64,000 bases of DNA from Macrosoma leucophasiata (lineage: Eukaryota > Arthropoda > Insecta > Lepidoptera > Hedylidae), in the NCBI GenBank assembly GCA_036365455.1, contig JAWQUS010000027.1, positions 16,976,501-17,040,500 on the forward strand, read 5' to 3'. The position numbers were made by a program, and so were the translations under genes. The notes under the pieces are model-generated. The model had not been told where the DNA came from. It did no database searches and was given only the letters and a program-made list of their open reading frames with translations. This document shows positions 22,741-35,600 of the stretch, piece after piece (within the stretch, counting starts at the first letter, position 1; the number at the start of each line of letters is the position of its first letter).

Positions 22741-23500
22741 TCCTTGACGTCGTGGAGTGCGTCGTGCGACGTACTCTATATACCTATTTGAAGTTATATT
22801 TTTTTACACTGCGAGCAGCTTGTAAGTAAGAATTTATCAATAGTAACGATGAAATCGTTAAATTCTTTATAATTTTTACAACTATATTTTAAATGTGTGG
22901 TGTGTTTTAAATGGTGCATCGCGCCACTTGATAGTTTGCATTAACATCGTCCAGTTTGCATTCTCAGAGATTCCGGAAGATTTAAGGCTGCATTACTGGA
23001 ACCGGGAGATTTAAAAATCGAATGCCTTTTTTCTTCTTCCGGCATTTTCCCGTTGTAGTTGGCAAGCCTAGCATTGCGCTTACCTACTCACCTACACCAC
23101 TGGCGGTCGGATTCTATGCCCGATCCCGAGTAGCACTTTTTCCTGAGGTACAGCCATAATACCTGGCCAAAGAGAAGTTACGTCGCTACAACTACAACTT
23201 TGTATCGGCACGGTGCTCCATAGCCGCCGTCATGGTCCATATCGTTAAGGCGAGCAGATCAAGTCTGAGCAGAGAGGATTTTCAACTCGGTTTCGGTTGT
23301 CATAATAATATGTTTGCTAGCCTATCGCTGAACTCCGTCGTGCCCTTTCTAAAATGCATGTAAACTTCAAATATATAAACTGCAAAGTTTGTTTAAGGAT
23401 TGTATAGCTAATTTAAATTTATCAATGGTTGTCGTTCACAGGTTCCATAATAATATGCCCTGAAGAGGTGGAAAGGAGGGACAGCTGCGAATGGCTAAAT
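22741..23500. other. Gene-free stretch
   Basis: No gene or family recognised. Moderately GC-rich between 23040 and 23300, with a direct GGAAG/TTCC-rich patch. No coding frame could be supported. Confidence 0.35.
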
Positions 23501-23699
23501 CAGAGGTTGCCAAACTATTTTTTCTTGTAGACCCTTTTCAATTTTTGTTCTGGTTTCGGTGGACCCCGTACTCCTTGCTACATTTAAAACACATTCCCAT
23601 ATTTCCAATTTTAACTAACGCTGACGTAGACCCCGATCGAGTCTCCCATGGACCCAGGGGGTCCACATAGACCACTTTGGGAATTACTGGGCTAAACGA
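23501..23699. mobile_element. hAT-like MITE (family H1), intact
   Basis: 199 bp with ends CAGAGGTTGCCAAAC and CTTTGGGAATTACTG. Flanks GGCTAAAT and GGCTAAAC form an 8-bp duplication with one mismatch. The interior GTCCAC..AGACCACTTTGG is shared with the copies at 7.7 and 50.4 kb. Confidence 0.85.
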
Positions 23700-23834
23700 A
23701 CACTAATCTCCAATGATATTCTTTGCTAATCTCTAAACAAACGCAAACAAAAAAAAAAAACTTCGGTAAGTAGGTAAGTACTTACCTAGGTGTATTTAAT
23801 AATTAAAGTACCTAGGTACCTATTATTCCATCAA

Positions 23835-26390
23835 CTAACAAAAACATTTAAAAAATATTTCTGAACAAAGGTAACAACAGCATAACAATGGGCACCAAAT
23901 ACATATTGAAATACAAAATAAAATTCCGTGACATGTACACGTGATCAATCTGATAATCGTCAACAAATGGGGATACAGAGATGGCCAACATCTGTAAACG
24001 AAAAAGCATGGTTTATTTCTTCGAGTATGGATAAACATTTCATTGCATTTAACATCATCCTTCCCTAACTGAGCTTCAATATCAATAACTGTTGCCTTGA
24101 TTGTGTTCCATCTTTCAACAGCACATTTTCGTAATCTGTTCAACAATGAAATTTGTTTTTTCTTGTAAGAAGTTTGTGAAATTCGTTTAAATTTTTTTGC
24201 GAGATTTTCTATTTTCTTACTTTTTCCACAAGTTTTTCCATTTGCATAAATTGAGTTATAACCACAACGGCAAAATACACGTTTACATGAAGCTTTACGC
24301 CGAAGACTTAATTTTGATATAGGCATTGGTTTACAATCGCAAAAAGATTTAGGCATTGATTTTGTTTCGGATTGAGTAGGATGAACTCTTTTTGATAGAG
24401 AGTTAATTTTTAATAATTTGGCAAATCGTGTTTTGTGTGATTTACCAGGGATTTTATCAACTGTACTGATATATTTATCTTTTTTGGCTTTAACTTTCTC
24501 TGATTTTATAAACCATCCCCTTTTGCGCCTATAATAAAGCGTGTAAGTTTTTTTGCGGTTAGGAATAGATTTAGCACGACGAGTTCCAAAGCAAAAATGA
24601 ATGCTTGGATGAATTTGATCTTGTTGTGATTTATCAATGTCAATTTTATTTAGTCGTTTTTCAGAATCACCTATTGTTGTCGATGTTGAGGTATCCTTTT
24701 TAACCCGAGTAATTCTACTATTGGCGAAAAATCGATCATAAATATTGCGTGCTAATCCTCGATTGAACTTGCGTTTTTTATCATTACGGTCCGAATGGTT
24801 TCTTTTACCGAATATTAAATGATGTGGCCGTAAAGGAAATGTTATCAACCAACAAAACATTATTATCAGCAAACAAGGAGACCACACAACAATAGCAAAA
24901 CCAATAAGAAAATATGTGCAGGCTTTTTGCATGAAACAGACATTTTGTGTTTGATCAGCTTTGGTATCCTTTAGGCATTTACAATACTGACTCATAGTTC
25001 TACTACTTTTCTCTTTTCCATGTTCAAAATTGACATCTATTGCCTTATCCGACCAAACCTTTAGTTCGTGGTTACTGGTCATAACAGCAGCATCTCCACC
25101 GCCTTTCTTTGACACTGAGAAACATGACGGAGATACTAAAATCCCTTCATCTTTACAGAAATCAGCATTTTGGTCATCGCGCAAATAATTTTCTGCCATT
25201 ATTGTATAGTAAAATTTCGCTATATCATGTTCCGGCAACCCAGTCAAATCATAATGTTTCAATACATCACAATTGCAGCGAGGATGCAAAGGAAATTTAC
25301 ATTTTGGTAGCTTGACAGGAAAACTTGTACAAGAACAAAATCTATCTATTTTCCGAGGATTTTTCCTCCGATGCTGCCTGTTGCTTATTTTTGTAGCACT
25401 TCGATTTAGTGAATCATCTAAATTGATGCAAGTTGTAGCATTGCATTCGTCAATTTCATTTCGATTGTTGCGAAATATATGTTTTCTTCGATTTTTTCTA
25501 AACCTAAACTTATCTGATATGTATATTACTTTAACGTCGTCGTTTTTGGAATTCTGAAGATCATTGGTGAGTACATTTTTATTTTCTTTTGTATTACTAA
25601 TAAAACGTTGGTTTCGCCCATTGAGACATGGAAAAGAGGAAAACACTCGGTCTAAATTACGAAATCTGAAAACATTCCTTTTAGAAGTATATTTACGAAT
25701 TGTATCTGAAACAAAAATACTTACTTTACTTTGCTTACTTAACGCTTACGTTACTTACCTATATGGTAGATAAGTAAATTATTTTTCTATTCTAATAGCC
25801 AATAGGTGAACAGTTAAGTAGTGAAAGGTTTGCAGAATTGCCTAATTTAATGTAAGTAAGTACCTACTTAGGCATTTGTTACATGTGGTACCAGCCTAAT
25901 ATAGACAATTAGAAAAGAACGTTATTTCGTAACTTCACGCCTGTAATCCCTGAAGGGGTAAGCAGAGTAAAATGCATGCATTCAAGTATTTAAGCAAACA
26001 CCCGCGATTCGCCGGTTACGTGTTGGCCCATGTAACAAGTGGCGAGGCTGTTGACATCTTTGCGCACATTACCAAACTTCAAGGTAGGTACTGGGAAAAT
26101 TCCACCAACCAGCGATAAAGGATTTTACAACGTTATACCTCACAGGTATCGATTTTATTACCTTTTCTTTGAAGTCCTATCCTTTCATTGAGGGTAGAGT
26201 TAACAGCAGTTCCATTATTGCCAATGCTATTTTTCATCTTATTATTGCAGTCAAGGCTGAAGTCAGCGGCGTTCTGTAATTTGCAATCAGCGACGGGGTT
26301 TGGTTTTGAAAGTTTCGGAGCATGGTCTAATATGTCTGAACAAAAATTTAAAACTGGTAGTTGATGTAGTTCTTCTATTTCTGACTTCAT
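23835..26390 (-). CDS. Unrecognised basic membrane protein with Cys-rich tail (long member of a pair)
   Basis: Two exons: 26390-26162 (ATG at 26390 chosen as first Met; the frame stays open to about 26418) and 25705-23835 (TAG). The join is AAAAG|GTAATA to TTTGTTTCAG|AT, phase 1, giving 699 aa. I do not recognise the family. Visible features: a Lys/Arg-rich body with Cys pairs (RFCSCTSFPVKLPKCKF, HPRCNCD, YCKCLK, FCRCGY); a hydrophobic segment at about 339-368 (CTYFLIGFAIVVWSPCLLII); and a C-terminal module at 647-699 with WPSLYPHLL, a second hydrophobic segment and a Cys-dense end (CCCYLC, FFKCFC). The two hydrophobic segments share a G/C..I..W.P.L pattern, suggesting internal duplication. 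The short gene at 27723-28400 has the same C-terminal module. The Cys cluster beside a membrane segment would suit palmitoylation, which is inference. The second exon is very long (1.87 kb), unlike the other genes here. Confidence 0.75.
25930..26125 (-). repeat. tRNA-derived SINE (family T1), head missing
   Basis: ACTTCACGCCTGTAATCCC, GATTCGCCGGTTACGT and CCATGTAACAAGTGG blocks in the intron of the 699-aa gene. The tRNA-like part is absent. Confidence 0.7.
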
Positions 26391-26419
26391 TCGGTCATAG
26401 CACTTAATCACAAGTTCTT

Positions 26420-27722
26420 CTTAAAAAGATATCTTAATTTTCTAAAATATATAAATGGTAGGTAATAAACAGTTCTAATAGTTAAATAAAGAAATAGGTG
26501 TGACGAACACGTGATAAAAAGATCGGTAAAATAAAGTTATTATAGAATATTTGTTATGAAAGAAAGAAGTAAACAACAAATGTAACAAGTAGACGTCTGC
26601 CATTGTCTGCCACTGTCCATCAATGATATTGTGCTATTATTTATGGTCAATGCGGTCAATGGCAGAGCAGGCATGGAGGCGCTACTACCGATTCTCTTTC
26701 ATAAAATTCAGAAGCATTTACTACTCTACTTCACAAGTTTAAAATAGTGGAAAACAGAGATAATTTATATTAAACCATGGAAACCTTATCAACAAGATGT
26801 CTTATAATTATGTACCCACATGTTTTATATGCCGTTATTAGTTAACCGTATTTATGAATAGGTAAAATTACTACATTATAGTAGTATGAGAAACTACTAT
26901 ACATTCACTGCAAGCAGATTTCAAAGATTTGTAGAAAGTTGAAAAAAGGATTGGATAAAATTCGGTGTCGGAAAGTGTCTGGATTAGGTAGGAATCTGCT
27001 TGACTAACTATAGAGGTCACAGGTTAAACTAAGTCATAAATGGAATCCGTAAAATAAATACATCGGTGTAATTATCTATAAGCTGCAGTAGATGCGAGGG
27101 TCCGGTTTGCAAACGCCACCACGTCTACATTGAGAATACAGACGAGATGACGTTGAGGCCTGACGCTGTAGATTGATACGTACCGTAGTTACATAAACAT
27201 TTTATACACTTATCATCTATGTTACTGTAAGAGAAATAATATCCACATATTACCTACCATAGATTGATTATTTACTTCATATACCTATCTATCACTGCAC
27301 TGATCCCACTAAAAACATAAATGTGAAAATTGGAGCCAAGTTCAATATAACGGTGTGGTTGTAAACTCCACCGACAAAAGTATGGAGATTTAAATTAGAT
27401 ATAGCAATGTAAAATTACACACGGTGCTGCTCGTCAGTTCTCAATGTCTAGATAAGTTTTATAAATAAAATCAGGAAATCAATGTTTCGATTAATGAAGT
27501 TTATTTCATAAGGTACATTTTATAAGTTTCTTGAATGAACCTAGTTAATTCATCTCCAACGGTTTTCCCTTTTTTCGCCAACCATCAAAACTGAATCTTT
27601 TATTTTAAGGTTAGGTATGGTACCTACTACGTGGTGTTAGTATCTTTCAACATACATAATTTTTCTGTTACGACAATCGACGATCTATTATCATTCATAA
27701 ACAAGTAGGTAATATTCTACTG
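26420..27722. other. Spacer between the two Cys-tail genes
   Basis: No ORF or repeat family recognised. It must contain the promoter of the 699-aa gene and the 3' end of nothing else visible. No TATA box could be assigned with confidence. Confidence 0.4.
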
Positions 27723-28400
27723 TCATCCATCACAGCAACATACACAACAGAAACATTTAAATAATTCCAGGCAAACTAAACATGGCAACCAAATTATGAA
27801 CCCCGCTAGAAATAATAAAAGGCAGCCAAGATTTTTCCACTGTTGTCGTGCATCTAAATAATGTGGATAGACCTGGGGCCAATGATGATACAACCATAAT
27901 TGTGGTGTCCGCCTCAGAGACATCAAATAACAATCACCCGCTGCAGCACTCCTACAATTTCGAACATTCGAAGCCCTATATTTTCCGCTTAAAGCAGCCG
28001 TCTTGGAGGATATTTGAAAACATCGATATGTGTGTTTTTTCCGACATTTATTTATAAAATCCAGAAAGTTCAAAGGTTGAGTGGATTTTCCAGATTTAGA
28101 TGATGATTTTCTTCTTTTAGAGTTAGAATCATTGCATTTTTTAATCCTTTCATGTCTCTTGACGACAAACATCAATTTCTTCTTTGCATCTCGTAATTTT
28201 GCTGCAGCAGCTAAATCTGCTCTTGCTCTCTTATTAGATTTATTTTCAAATCCTGCTATCTTTCGCTGTAGTAACTTATCTTTTTGCAAAAGATGTCTCT
28301 CTTTGAGTAAGAGATATTGCTCTTTATCTTTCAGATTACGAATCTGATCTTCAACTGTGTGCATTATCGTTGTGCATTTACCAGGATTGCTGCAGCGCAT
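27723..28400 (-). CDS. Unrecognised coiled-coil membrane protein with Cys-rich tail (short member of a pair)
   Basis: Single open frame of 225 aa from ATG 28400 (an in-frame upstream extension without ATG exists) to TGA. Residues about 15-90 are highly charged and helical, likely coiled coil (KDKEQYLLLKERHLLQKDKL, AAAAKLRDAKKKLMFVVKRH). A Ser/Lys-rich patch follows (KRRKSSSKSGKS). The C-terminus has WPQVYPHYLDARQQW (174 on), a hydrophobic segment at about 192-213 (CLLLFLAGFIIWLPCLVCL) and a terminal FKCFCCVCCCDG. The WPxxYPHxL, hydrophobic and CFC order matches the end of the upstream 699-aa gene on the same strand, so the two are probably diverged tandem paralogues. The product would be a small tail-anchored, cytosol-facing basic protein. 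Function unknown. Confidence 0.7.
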   Translation of the reverse strand: MRCSNPGKCTTIMHTVEDQIRNLKDKEQYLLLKERHLLQKDKLLQRKIAGFENKSNKRARADLAAAAKLRDAKKKLMFVVKRHERIKKCNDSNSKRRKSSSKSGKSTQPLNFLDFINKCRKKHTYRCFQISSKTAALSGKYRASNVRNCRSAAAGDCYLMSLRRTPQLWLYHHWPQVYPHYLDARQQWKNLGCLLLFLAGFIIWLPCLVCLELFKCFCCVCCCDG

Positions 28401-29340
28401 TTTGTTAAACACGGGTTTGATCAGTGGTAAGGTACCACTGTCTTGTTATCTGGATTTCTATGGGTACCACATTCCTAGGTCATTGACTCAGAGGTAGATT
28501 CGAGTAGGCAAACTTACCTATTTTAGCTATAGTAAATGAACATTGTTTTTCTTATTTTTTTACTCCATTGATTGTAAGTAGATTTATTTTCATTACATTT
28601 TTTTGCAATGTTTTTGGTTTTATTGGTTTTTATTGATTTTGTGGGTTGATTTGATTTTGACTTTTGAAAATGACATCTACTTTTTTAATCTAAAAATAAC
28701 AGTGGATCAAAGGAAATCTTGGTACTTAGCTCTGTTTAGATATATTTAATTTTCTACCTTTAAATAACGTTATCACTCCCTATTCCCGAAGTCGTAAATG
28801 TTTTACCTATCTATGTAAGGACAAATGTAGTATATTATTATGTCTATTAATGTTTTTCTATTAATTAATTATGCGATTCATGCATTCGGTACTTGATAAA
28901 ACATATCTATCATTTAGTAATAAGAAAAATAAACACGATGCAGTGCCTATTGCCCACTTCTACTCTACTAACAATAATTAAATTGAATAATAATACATAC
29001 CTAATATTAAATATATTTATTTATTAATTAGCTAAATTACAGACCATTACAGATCATCCAATACGGTACTGCAATTAAACAAAACAAAATAATAATAGTA
29101 AAAATAAAAGAAAAACAGAAAACAAAATGGTTATGAAACAAATTAAATTAAAAAATACAATGAAAAATAAGTATAAAATCTTAAATTATATTATTTTTCG
29201 CAAACCTATGCGCAATTTCTGTGAATTTCGACAAGCTGCAATTGAAAATGTCAACATAATTAGCTATCACATTTATAGCTCTTATTGTCCGTAACATAGG
29301 GGCGTATTTGAGGAAGTTAGACCGAGCGGTAGGGATATGT
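28401..29340. other. Gene-free AT-rich stretch 5' of the short Cys-tail gene
   Basis: No ORF or repeat identified. Presumed promoter region of the minus-strand 225-aa gene. A TTTTGGTTTTATTGGTTTTT-like T-rich repeat lies near 28610-28640. Confidence 0.35.
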
Positions 29341-29348
29341 TCATTATA

Positions 29349-29547
29349 GGTTTGACGACCCGGTTAGTCCAACGGTGTGAGACGACCGTTTGATTCGAAG
29401 GGTATTACCTATTGGGGAAATATTTGTATGGCCTACAGATATTTGTTTCGGGTCTGGGTGTATGTGTTGTATGTGTACAACTGCACCCACGACACAGGTT
29501 TATACCTAGTGTGAGGGGGTGTGTAAAAAAAAAAAATAATAAATAAA
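29349..29547 (+). repeat. tRNA-like SINE (second family)
   Basis: Begins GACCCGGTTAGTCCAACGG, whose TAGTCCAACGG fits the Pol III A box exactly, followed by a diverged B box (GTTTGATTCGA). Then come about 140 bp of unrelated body (GGTCTGGGTGTATGTGTTG) and an A-rich AATAATAAATAAAT tail. A single copy in the window. Confidence 0.65.
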
Positions 29548-31199
29548 TCATCAATACGTAGCCGTAGCCGTAGAATATGTAATAATACTAGCTAAAGAAA
29601 ATTACCTCCTACATCCTAATTATTCTGAGACCGACATTAACAGTTAACGGCTGGTCAACCAATAAACCGTTTAGTTGACTCTATATAGTTAATTACTTTT
29701 CCCATCCATTATTTTGCTTACGTTAAAGTAAGTAGTTATATTATGACGGTCAATGTTACGGTACTTTTTGGTAATCTTACACTATAACAATATTTTAAAG
29801 TTGCTACTTGAGTACAAATTCCCACTACTGTGAACATCAGTCATAAACGCCCACAGACGCCCGTGGGTTGGTGGAACTGTAGAGATTCTATTGTTTAGGC
29901 CCAACATAGAATTTCTATTTTAATTCTTAGGTACGTGCCTCAACTGACATGTCTTATTACAACTGTGTTATAGATATAAAAAACCGGTCAAGTGCGAGTC
30001 GGGCTCGCGCTGACATGTCATAGTTTCATAGAATTAACGAATTTCCGAAATTCGCTCACTATTTTATGAGCTTTCCGTTTATAGGTTTTCGTTTATAATG
30101 TAGGAAAAATATGTAGAGATATGTTTTTTTATAGAATTTTAGCCGCACTACCGAGGTAAAGCAAGACAAAAATTGCCCATTCATTGGTATTTTTTTTTTA
30201 AATAAATTCTTTTTTTTTTCAAACTATGTTAAAATTATTTTTAGCCAGCATAGCATAACGAAGTTTTCTAAGATTTTGAATAATCATAATATTTTATTTT
30301 TAATAAATTAATATCGCATCTGATTACGAACATCATCATCAGGCAGTCGTTGGCGTTGCCTGAGCCTTAAGCAAAGAATATGTAATACCTAATACTACGT
30401 ACCTTAAGCATTGCTACGCCCGAAACATCTACCTTTAATTAAGAGGAACCGTAGGTATATTAAAATTACTAATAAACGTTCCGTCCTCGTAAATGAATGC
30501 TTTTGAAGATGTTGATTGTATACAATTATTCCTATTTAAACAGAATCATAATGAAATACACTACAATAAAAGTCCTCTCAACCAGAATATAATGTGGGTG
30601 CAGAAATGATAGTACCGGTGCAAGGGGCGGAGTCCAACTCCTGTGAGAGGTCAACATAAAGTATGAAAGCGACACACCACGCGATAAGACACATGAACCC
30701 GCATCTTCTTTAATAAATATAATTTAATTGTATGTGATGTACCTATTACCAATATGGCTGTAATATAAGATTAAATGACGTTTACCCGGATAACTTTCGA
30801 TCTTCACAATTTATTATTTATTTACAAGATTGATTAGTGAAACAAACGTGATTCAAGTTACCTTCATCGCATAAGAATTGCATCTGCCGACTACAAGAGT
30901 CGGTACAACCATACAAATAAAAGCGATCATATTATATGTATAACGAAAAGATCAATCATTATATGTACCTATTATTTTCGACGAGAACTATAAATCTAAG
31001 AACTATCGAGTACCTACTTATTACAGAATCGGTTAATGTCTTCTGTCATCAATAAAATCAACATGGTTATTTTATGAGTCAGAGTAGCCGCAATCGTGAT
31101 TTCCAATATTCTCTTGAAACGACCGATTTATTGATGGGAGATACTGTAGCTCCTGAATAACCAGATGCCGCATCCAATGTTATATTTTTGTGAACTTCC
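29548..31199. other. Gene-free stretch upstream of the 190-aa gene
   Basis: AT-rich, without supported coding frame. It includes part of a widespread motif (CCGGTCAAGTGCGAGTCGGG at about 29982), which is a common remnant of insect repeats. Confidence 0.35.
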
Positions 31200-31399
31200 T
31201 GCATCAGTGAGGTCAGCGGCACGGACTCATGCGCGGGTGCGCAAGCGCAGAATGCCGCAAGTCGCCGTCGCACACGCACGCACCGTGCGCTCTATCACAC
31301 ACGCACACAAAAGTATAAGTGACAGAAACCAGTGAACATTAAACTAAGTTACTCGTTAAGTGAGCCGTCCCACCGGAGATCGAACCCCGACGAGTCCAG
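31200..31399 (+). promoter_or_regulatory. CpG-rich promoter and non-coding first exon of the 190-aa gene
   Basis: A local island of CG dinucleotides (about 31215-31315, with GCGCGGGTGCGCAAGCGCAG and ACGCACGCACCGTGCGC) stands out from AT-rich surroundings. It leads into about 110 bp ending GTCCAG|GTATTT at 31399, a usable splice donor. The matching acceptor is TTGTTCACAG at 32654, 15 bases before the coding start. Exact start site not determined. Confidence 0.5.
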
Positions 31400-32134
31400 G
31401 TATTTTTTAGCTCTCTACATCACCCCACAAAACTGGTTTTCTAGCTTTAGATCGCGAAAGTATGTGGTCATTTTCTAGATTTACCGGATTGTTAAGAATT
31501 ATTTTAATCAATAATAAGTAGTAAATCTCTAATGAATAATGTCTACGAATTGATAATTTAATTCTATAACAATCTGGCTGTTTATACTAACAATGCGAGT
31601 TATTCCGATTCCTGATGTTTACCATCTGGATGCGCAATTTACTGGGTTTATATTTAGCTTTATCCGATTGGAAGAAATGTTGGCGCTCGTACTTAAATAA
31701 CAAGGTTTCTTTCGTAGAAGATTAACAAAGTTTATTAGTAAATTAATTGGACAGTAAATGAAAACGAAATGAAGATAAACATAATAGAATTTTAAATTTC
31801 TGCAAATAGCAATGTATACATCACTGTCTGGACTTAAATGAACACAATACTCCCAGGAATGTGTTAGTTTATAGAAACCCAAATTGTAAAGGCTTTAAAA
31901 CAAGAGGTCTACATTGTTTTATCAGTCAAACTTAAAATCGCGAAGAAATACCTTAACAAGCATTATCAAGGCTGTAATCATGATGAATATTGATAAGCTA
32001 AGCTCTTCCAAACTACATGCTAGTTAAGATATTCATAATTTTATATGAGACTGCAAATATTCCGTCATTTCAAACATGTATAAGAAAAAGTTACAGGTAG
32101 ATTAGACCTATTATTTAAATTTACAAAAGACTAA

Positions 32135-32252
32135 GCCTGGGTTGCACCGTGATATTTGCTAAAGTTAAAGTTATTGTAACATTTCACAATCTGGTAAAGT
32201 TAGAGCAGGATGTGATATGTTATAATAACAAATATATTAGTGCAACCCTGGC
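32135..32252. mobile_element. Family P MITE, internally deleted
   Basis: GCCTGGGTTGCACC on the left and TGCAACCCTGGC on the right, 118 bp, flanked by TAA and TTA. It lies in the 5' UTR intron of the 190-aa gene. Confidence 0.75.
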
Positions 32253-32482
32253 TTAGGTAACTGAGGTTAGAGAAAAAGAGAATGATGATTCTTTAAATAG
32301 ACATGCTCATATCGTTTCACTTGACAATAATGTGAGAACAGAACGTGATGTTAGCCACAATTTATTGTCTCAGTTGCACAAACGTATTTTATAAATAATC
32401 CCGGGAACTGACAAGTTGACAGCATAATGTAACTAACATAAGTATAGAAATACAACAAATGCTATCGAAACAATAACTTTAT

Positions 32483-32625
32483 CTGTACTAATATTAGAGG
32501 AAACATTTGTGTTTTTGTATATATGTTTGTAACGTTTTCACACAAAAACCTGCATCTACAGTGAGAAACATAAGCTATGTTACATTCATTGCACCCGTGC
32601 GAAGCCGGGGCGAGTTACAAGTAGA
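32483..32625 (+). repeat. Helitron-like/SINE-like short element
   Basis: AGAGGAAACATTTGTGTTTT and GTTTTCACACAAAAACCTGC, followed by CATAAGCTATGTTACATT and CCCGTGCGAAGCCGGGGCG. The same 5' block occurs at 39512-39898. Confidence 0.6.
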
Positions 32626-32669
32626 GAATAACATAAAAAAAATATTGTTCACAGAGTCTGTGTAATGAA

Positions 32670-35600
32670 ATGGCGCAATACCAGTTCCTATGTTTGATCG
32701 TGGTGGCCGTGTTGGGTAAGCTGTACAATCAGATAAAATCTATTCATATATCATTCATATGTTGCTGACCATTTAACCTTTAAGATCGCATAGAGACAAC
32801 GTCAATCAAAATTTCCATACATGCTAACAGATAACAATGTAAATTCGTCATGATATGGAAAAACACTCGCGTTAATAAGTTTGGCCAACACAATCCTTAT
32901 CCAAAAATATCTACTGTAGATCCTAATAAAGATATTTAAATAGAAGTTCACATCCTGGTCGATGACAATAATATGATATGGTTGTAAACATACACATATT
33001 TTTATTTGCGAAGCTTATATGTACACAGATAGACACGTTGTTACTTAACGTTAACAAAAATAGGTACTTTAAAGTTTTTTTTACATATTATTATGACTAT
33101 AAGAACATAACATTACAACATACCTACAGTTTAAACCGGTTTAGAGTTAAATAAAAAGGAATCAGGAAATACTTTGATCACATTTTCGCAGTAGGTATCA
33201 TCTAGTCATTATGCACCACTGGTACGCGTACCTACTGCAGTACATAATGATCGTTTGAAAATTATATCTAATGATGAGATAAATTTGAATGAACTAAAGG
33301 TTAAAATCAAAACTGTTAAGACTAAGGACACAGAAAGGACTATGATAGTGTTCCATACATTATTGGGCCCAAGTGTTAACGCTGTACAAATTATGTCATT
33401 TTCAAATGACAATAAAATAAATAATTTGGACAAATTTCGAATTGCCAGTAATTGAAGTATATGTATAATAATATGATCAAGTAAAAGTTGGGTAAGATTG
33501 TAAATTGTAAACTACATTACAAAATGGTGTAATGGCTTAACCAGTAACGATTTTGCAGGCCCAAAATTACCCGTCTCCTTTAAGATAATAATGGCAACCC
33601 ATTATACTTACGTCCCACTGCTGGGCACGAGTCACTCCCCTTTTTAGGGGGGGGCTAGAGCTTACTCCACCACGCTGCTTCAATGCGGGTTGGTGGAAAT
33701 ACGGGTTAGTGGCCAACCCGCCGGTTTAACGACTGCTATCTATCGATATTACTCTTAGGGCGAGGGAGACTGAATTCAGACTCTACTTTGAGTAAATGTC
33801 AAGCTTTTACTATTTATTTCACAAACGAATAAAAATCTTACTACTTTGGAAATAACATATTTAACGTAAAAGCAAAAAAAAATAATTTAAATTAGACGTC
33901 AGTGAGACAAATAAATAATGAAATTTAGATTAAATAATATATTAAAATTATAGATTGAAAGTAAGTAAAGTCTGGGTGTGATGGATAGGAATCAGGAAGG
34001 TAAAGTGGGTGCATTTCTTCAAGAACATCACTATTTTCAATTTTCAATTAAAGAGATAGCTATTTGTTTTTCGTATTGAGTTAATAAAGAAATACTTAGA
34101 AGATGCATAATTAAGCTTATTTTCCCTTGAGAAGTAGGTAGTTATGTCACATCCTGCCAATGACAACAATTCAAAGCACATGCTTCATCATTATTCAACG
34201 CAGGTCATCGTCACAGATTAATTACAATTTAATGATACTCGATCTCTACATACATTTCCACGAATATGAACAAACGTAATTCAGGTAAAAACACAGCGTG
34301 GGTGTGATTCATACGGAAGACAACAATCACTTCCATTCATACTTAATAGTGCCAAATGTAAATTAGGATCATACACAAATATATGGTATGATCATAACCA
34401 ACGTCTGTCGTAGGTATAGCCAAGCAACGTTATTTACATAGTGAATCATAGTGAGACTGGCGCCCATGAATGAGATCTTATCTTACGCTTTACCTTAGAG
34501 TGGCCTTTCCGAATCAATGCACCCGCGGGATCAAACTACTAATGGAAAACGTGAACGTGACTATACCTTATACATATAATTCAAGAGGTTAAGGAACAGT
34601 AAAAACGTAATTGTCAGGTTTTAGTTTTTATTAACTGAATAGGTAAATATCAGGATTTTCGCATGGCACCCATGGTTTTAATTGGAAGGGTGGGAACAGC
34701 AGAGTTACGCTGATGCCCAATCACCAAATTTCGTGTGTTATCAAAGTTAAATAAACAAAAATTAAAGTGAACGTTGAAGTTATAATCAATCTGTACACTC
34801 CTTAATATCCTTCATCCAATTACATTAAGTTACTATCAATAGATGAAATAATAATAGTAAACACGATACTACAAAAGCTGCTAGCTGCACACAAGACACA
34901 ATCTATCTATTAACCCTCTACTTATTTATATTTATATAAGTACAAAGCCATACCATTTACCACATACCTGGTAGTAGAGTTCCAAGCTCGAGGACGTAGG
35001 CACCACCGCATTACCTAACCTGTTTGCCGCTAAATGATAGGTAGTGTTCGGGACTATCGTGTTCCGGTTAGATGGCAATGTAGATATGGCCCCGTCATAA
35101 CTATCACAGAGACCAACCCTCTGGTCATGTAGAAGTGAAATAAATCATATGACGGGATTGTTTGTAAATACGTAAAAATACTAAGATTCGGCAAAGAACC
35201 TAGGTAGGTACTATAATAATATCCTTACGATAACTAGCATGCTCCGATGGTTCGGGCATATAGAAAGAATGTCGAATGAGCGAATGACTAAACATATAAA
35301 CAATGCGAATGTGAATGGTTGCAGCGGCCCAGGAAGACCAAGACTGACTTACCATGACCAAATAGGTCGAGTTCTGTCTGATGGTGGGGTCAAAAGTCTT
35401 AGGAATCGGCGTGCATGTATGAAGAGAATGATAAAGGTGTCAGGGCCGGGATATCTGGCGCTCTACACTCTCTGCCTACCCCGTTAGGGACCTGGCGTGA
35501 AGATACATACATACATACGATGACTTTCAAATCGGCGCTTATTTCTAGGACAATTTGGCAAGCATCAGTAGGGTCAACCGAGCGACTTATCATTTATTCT

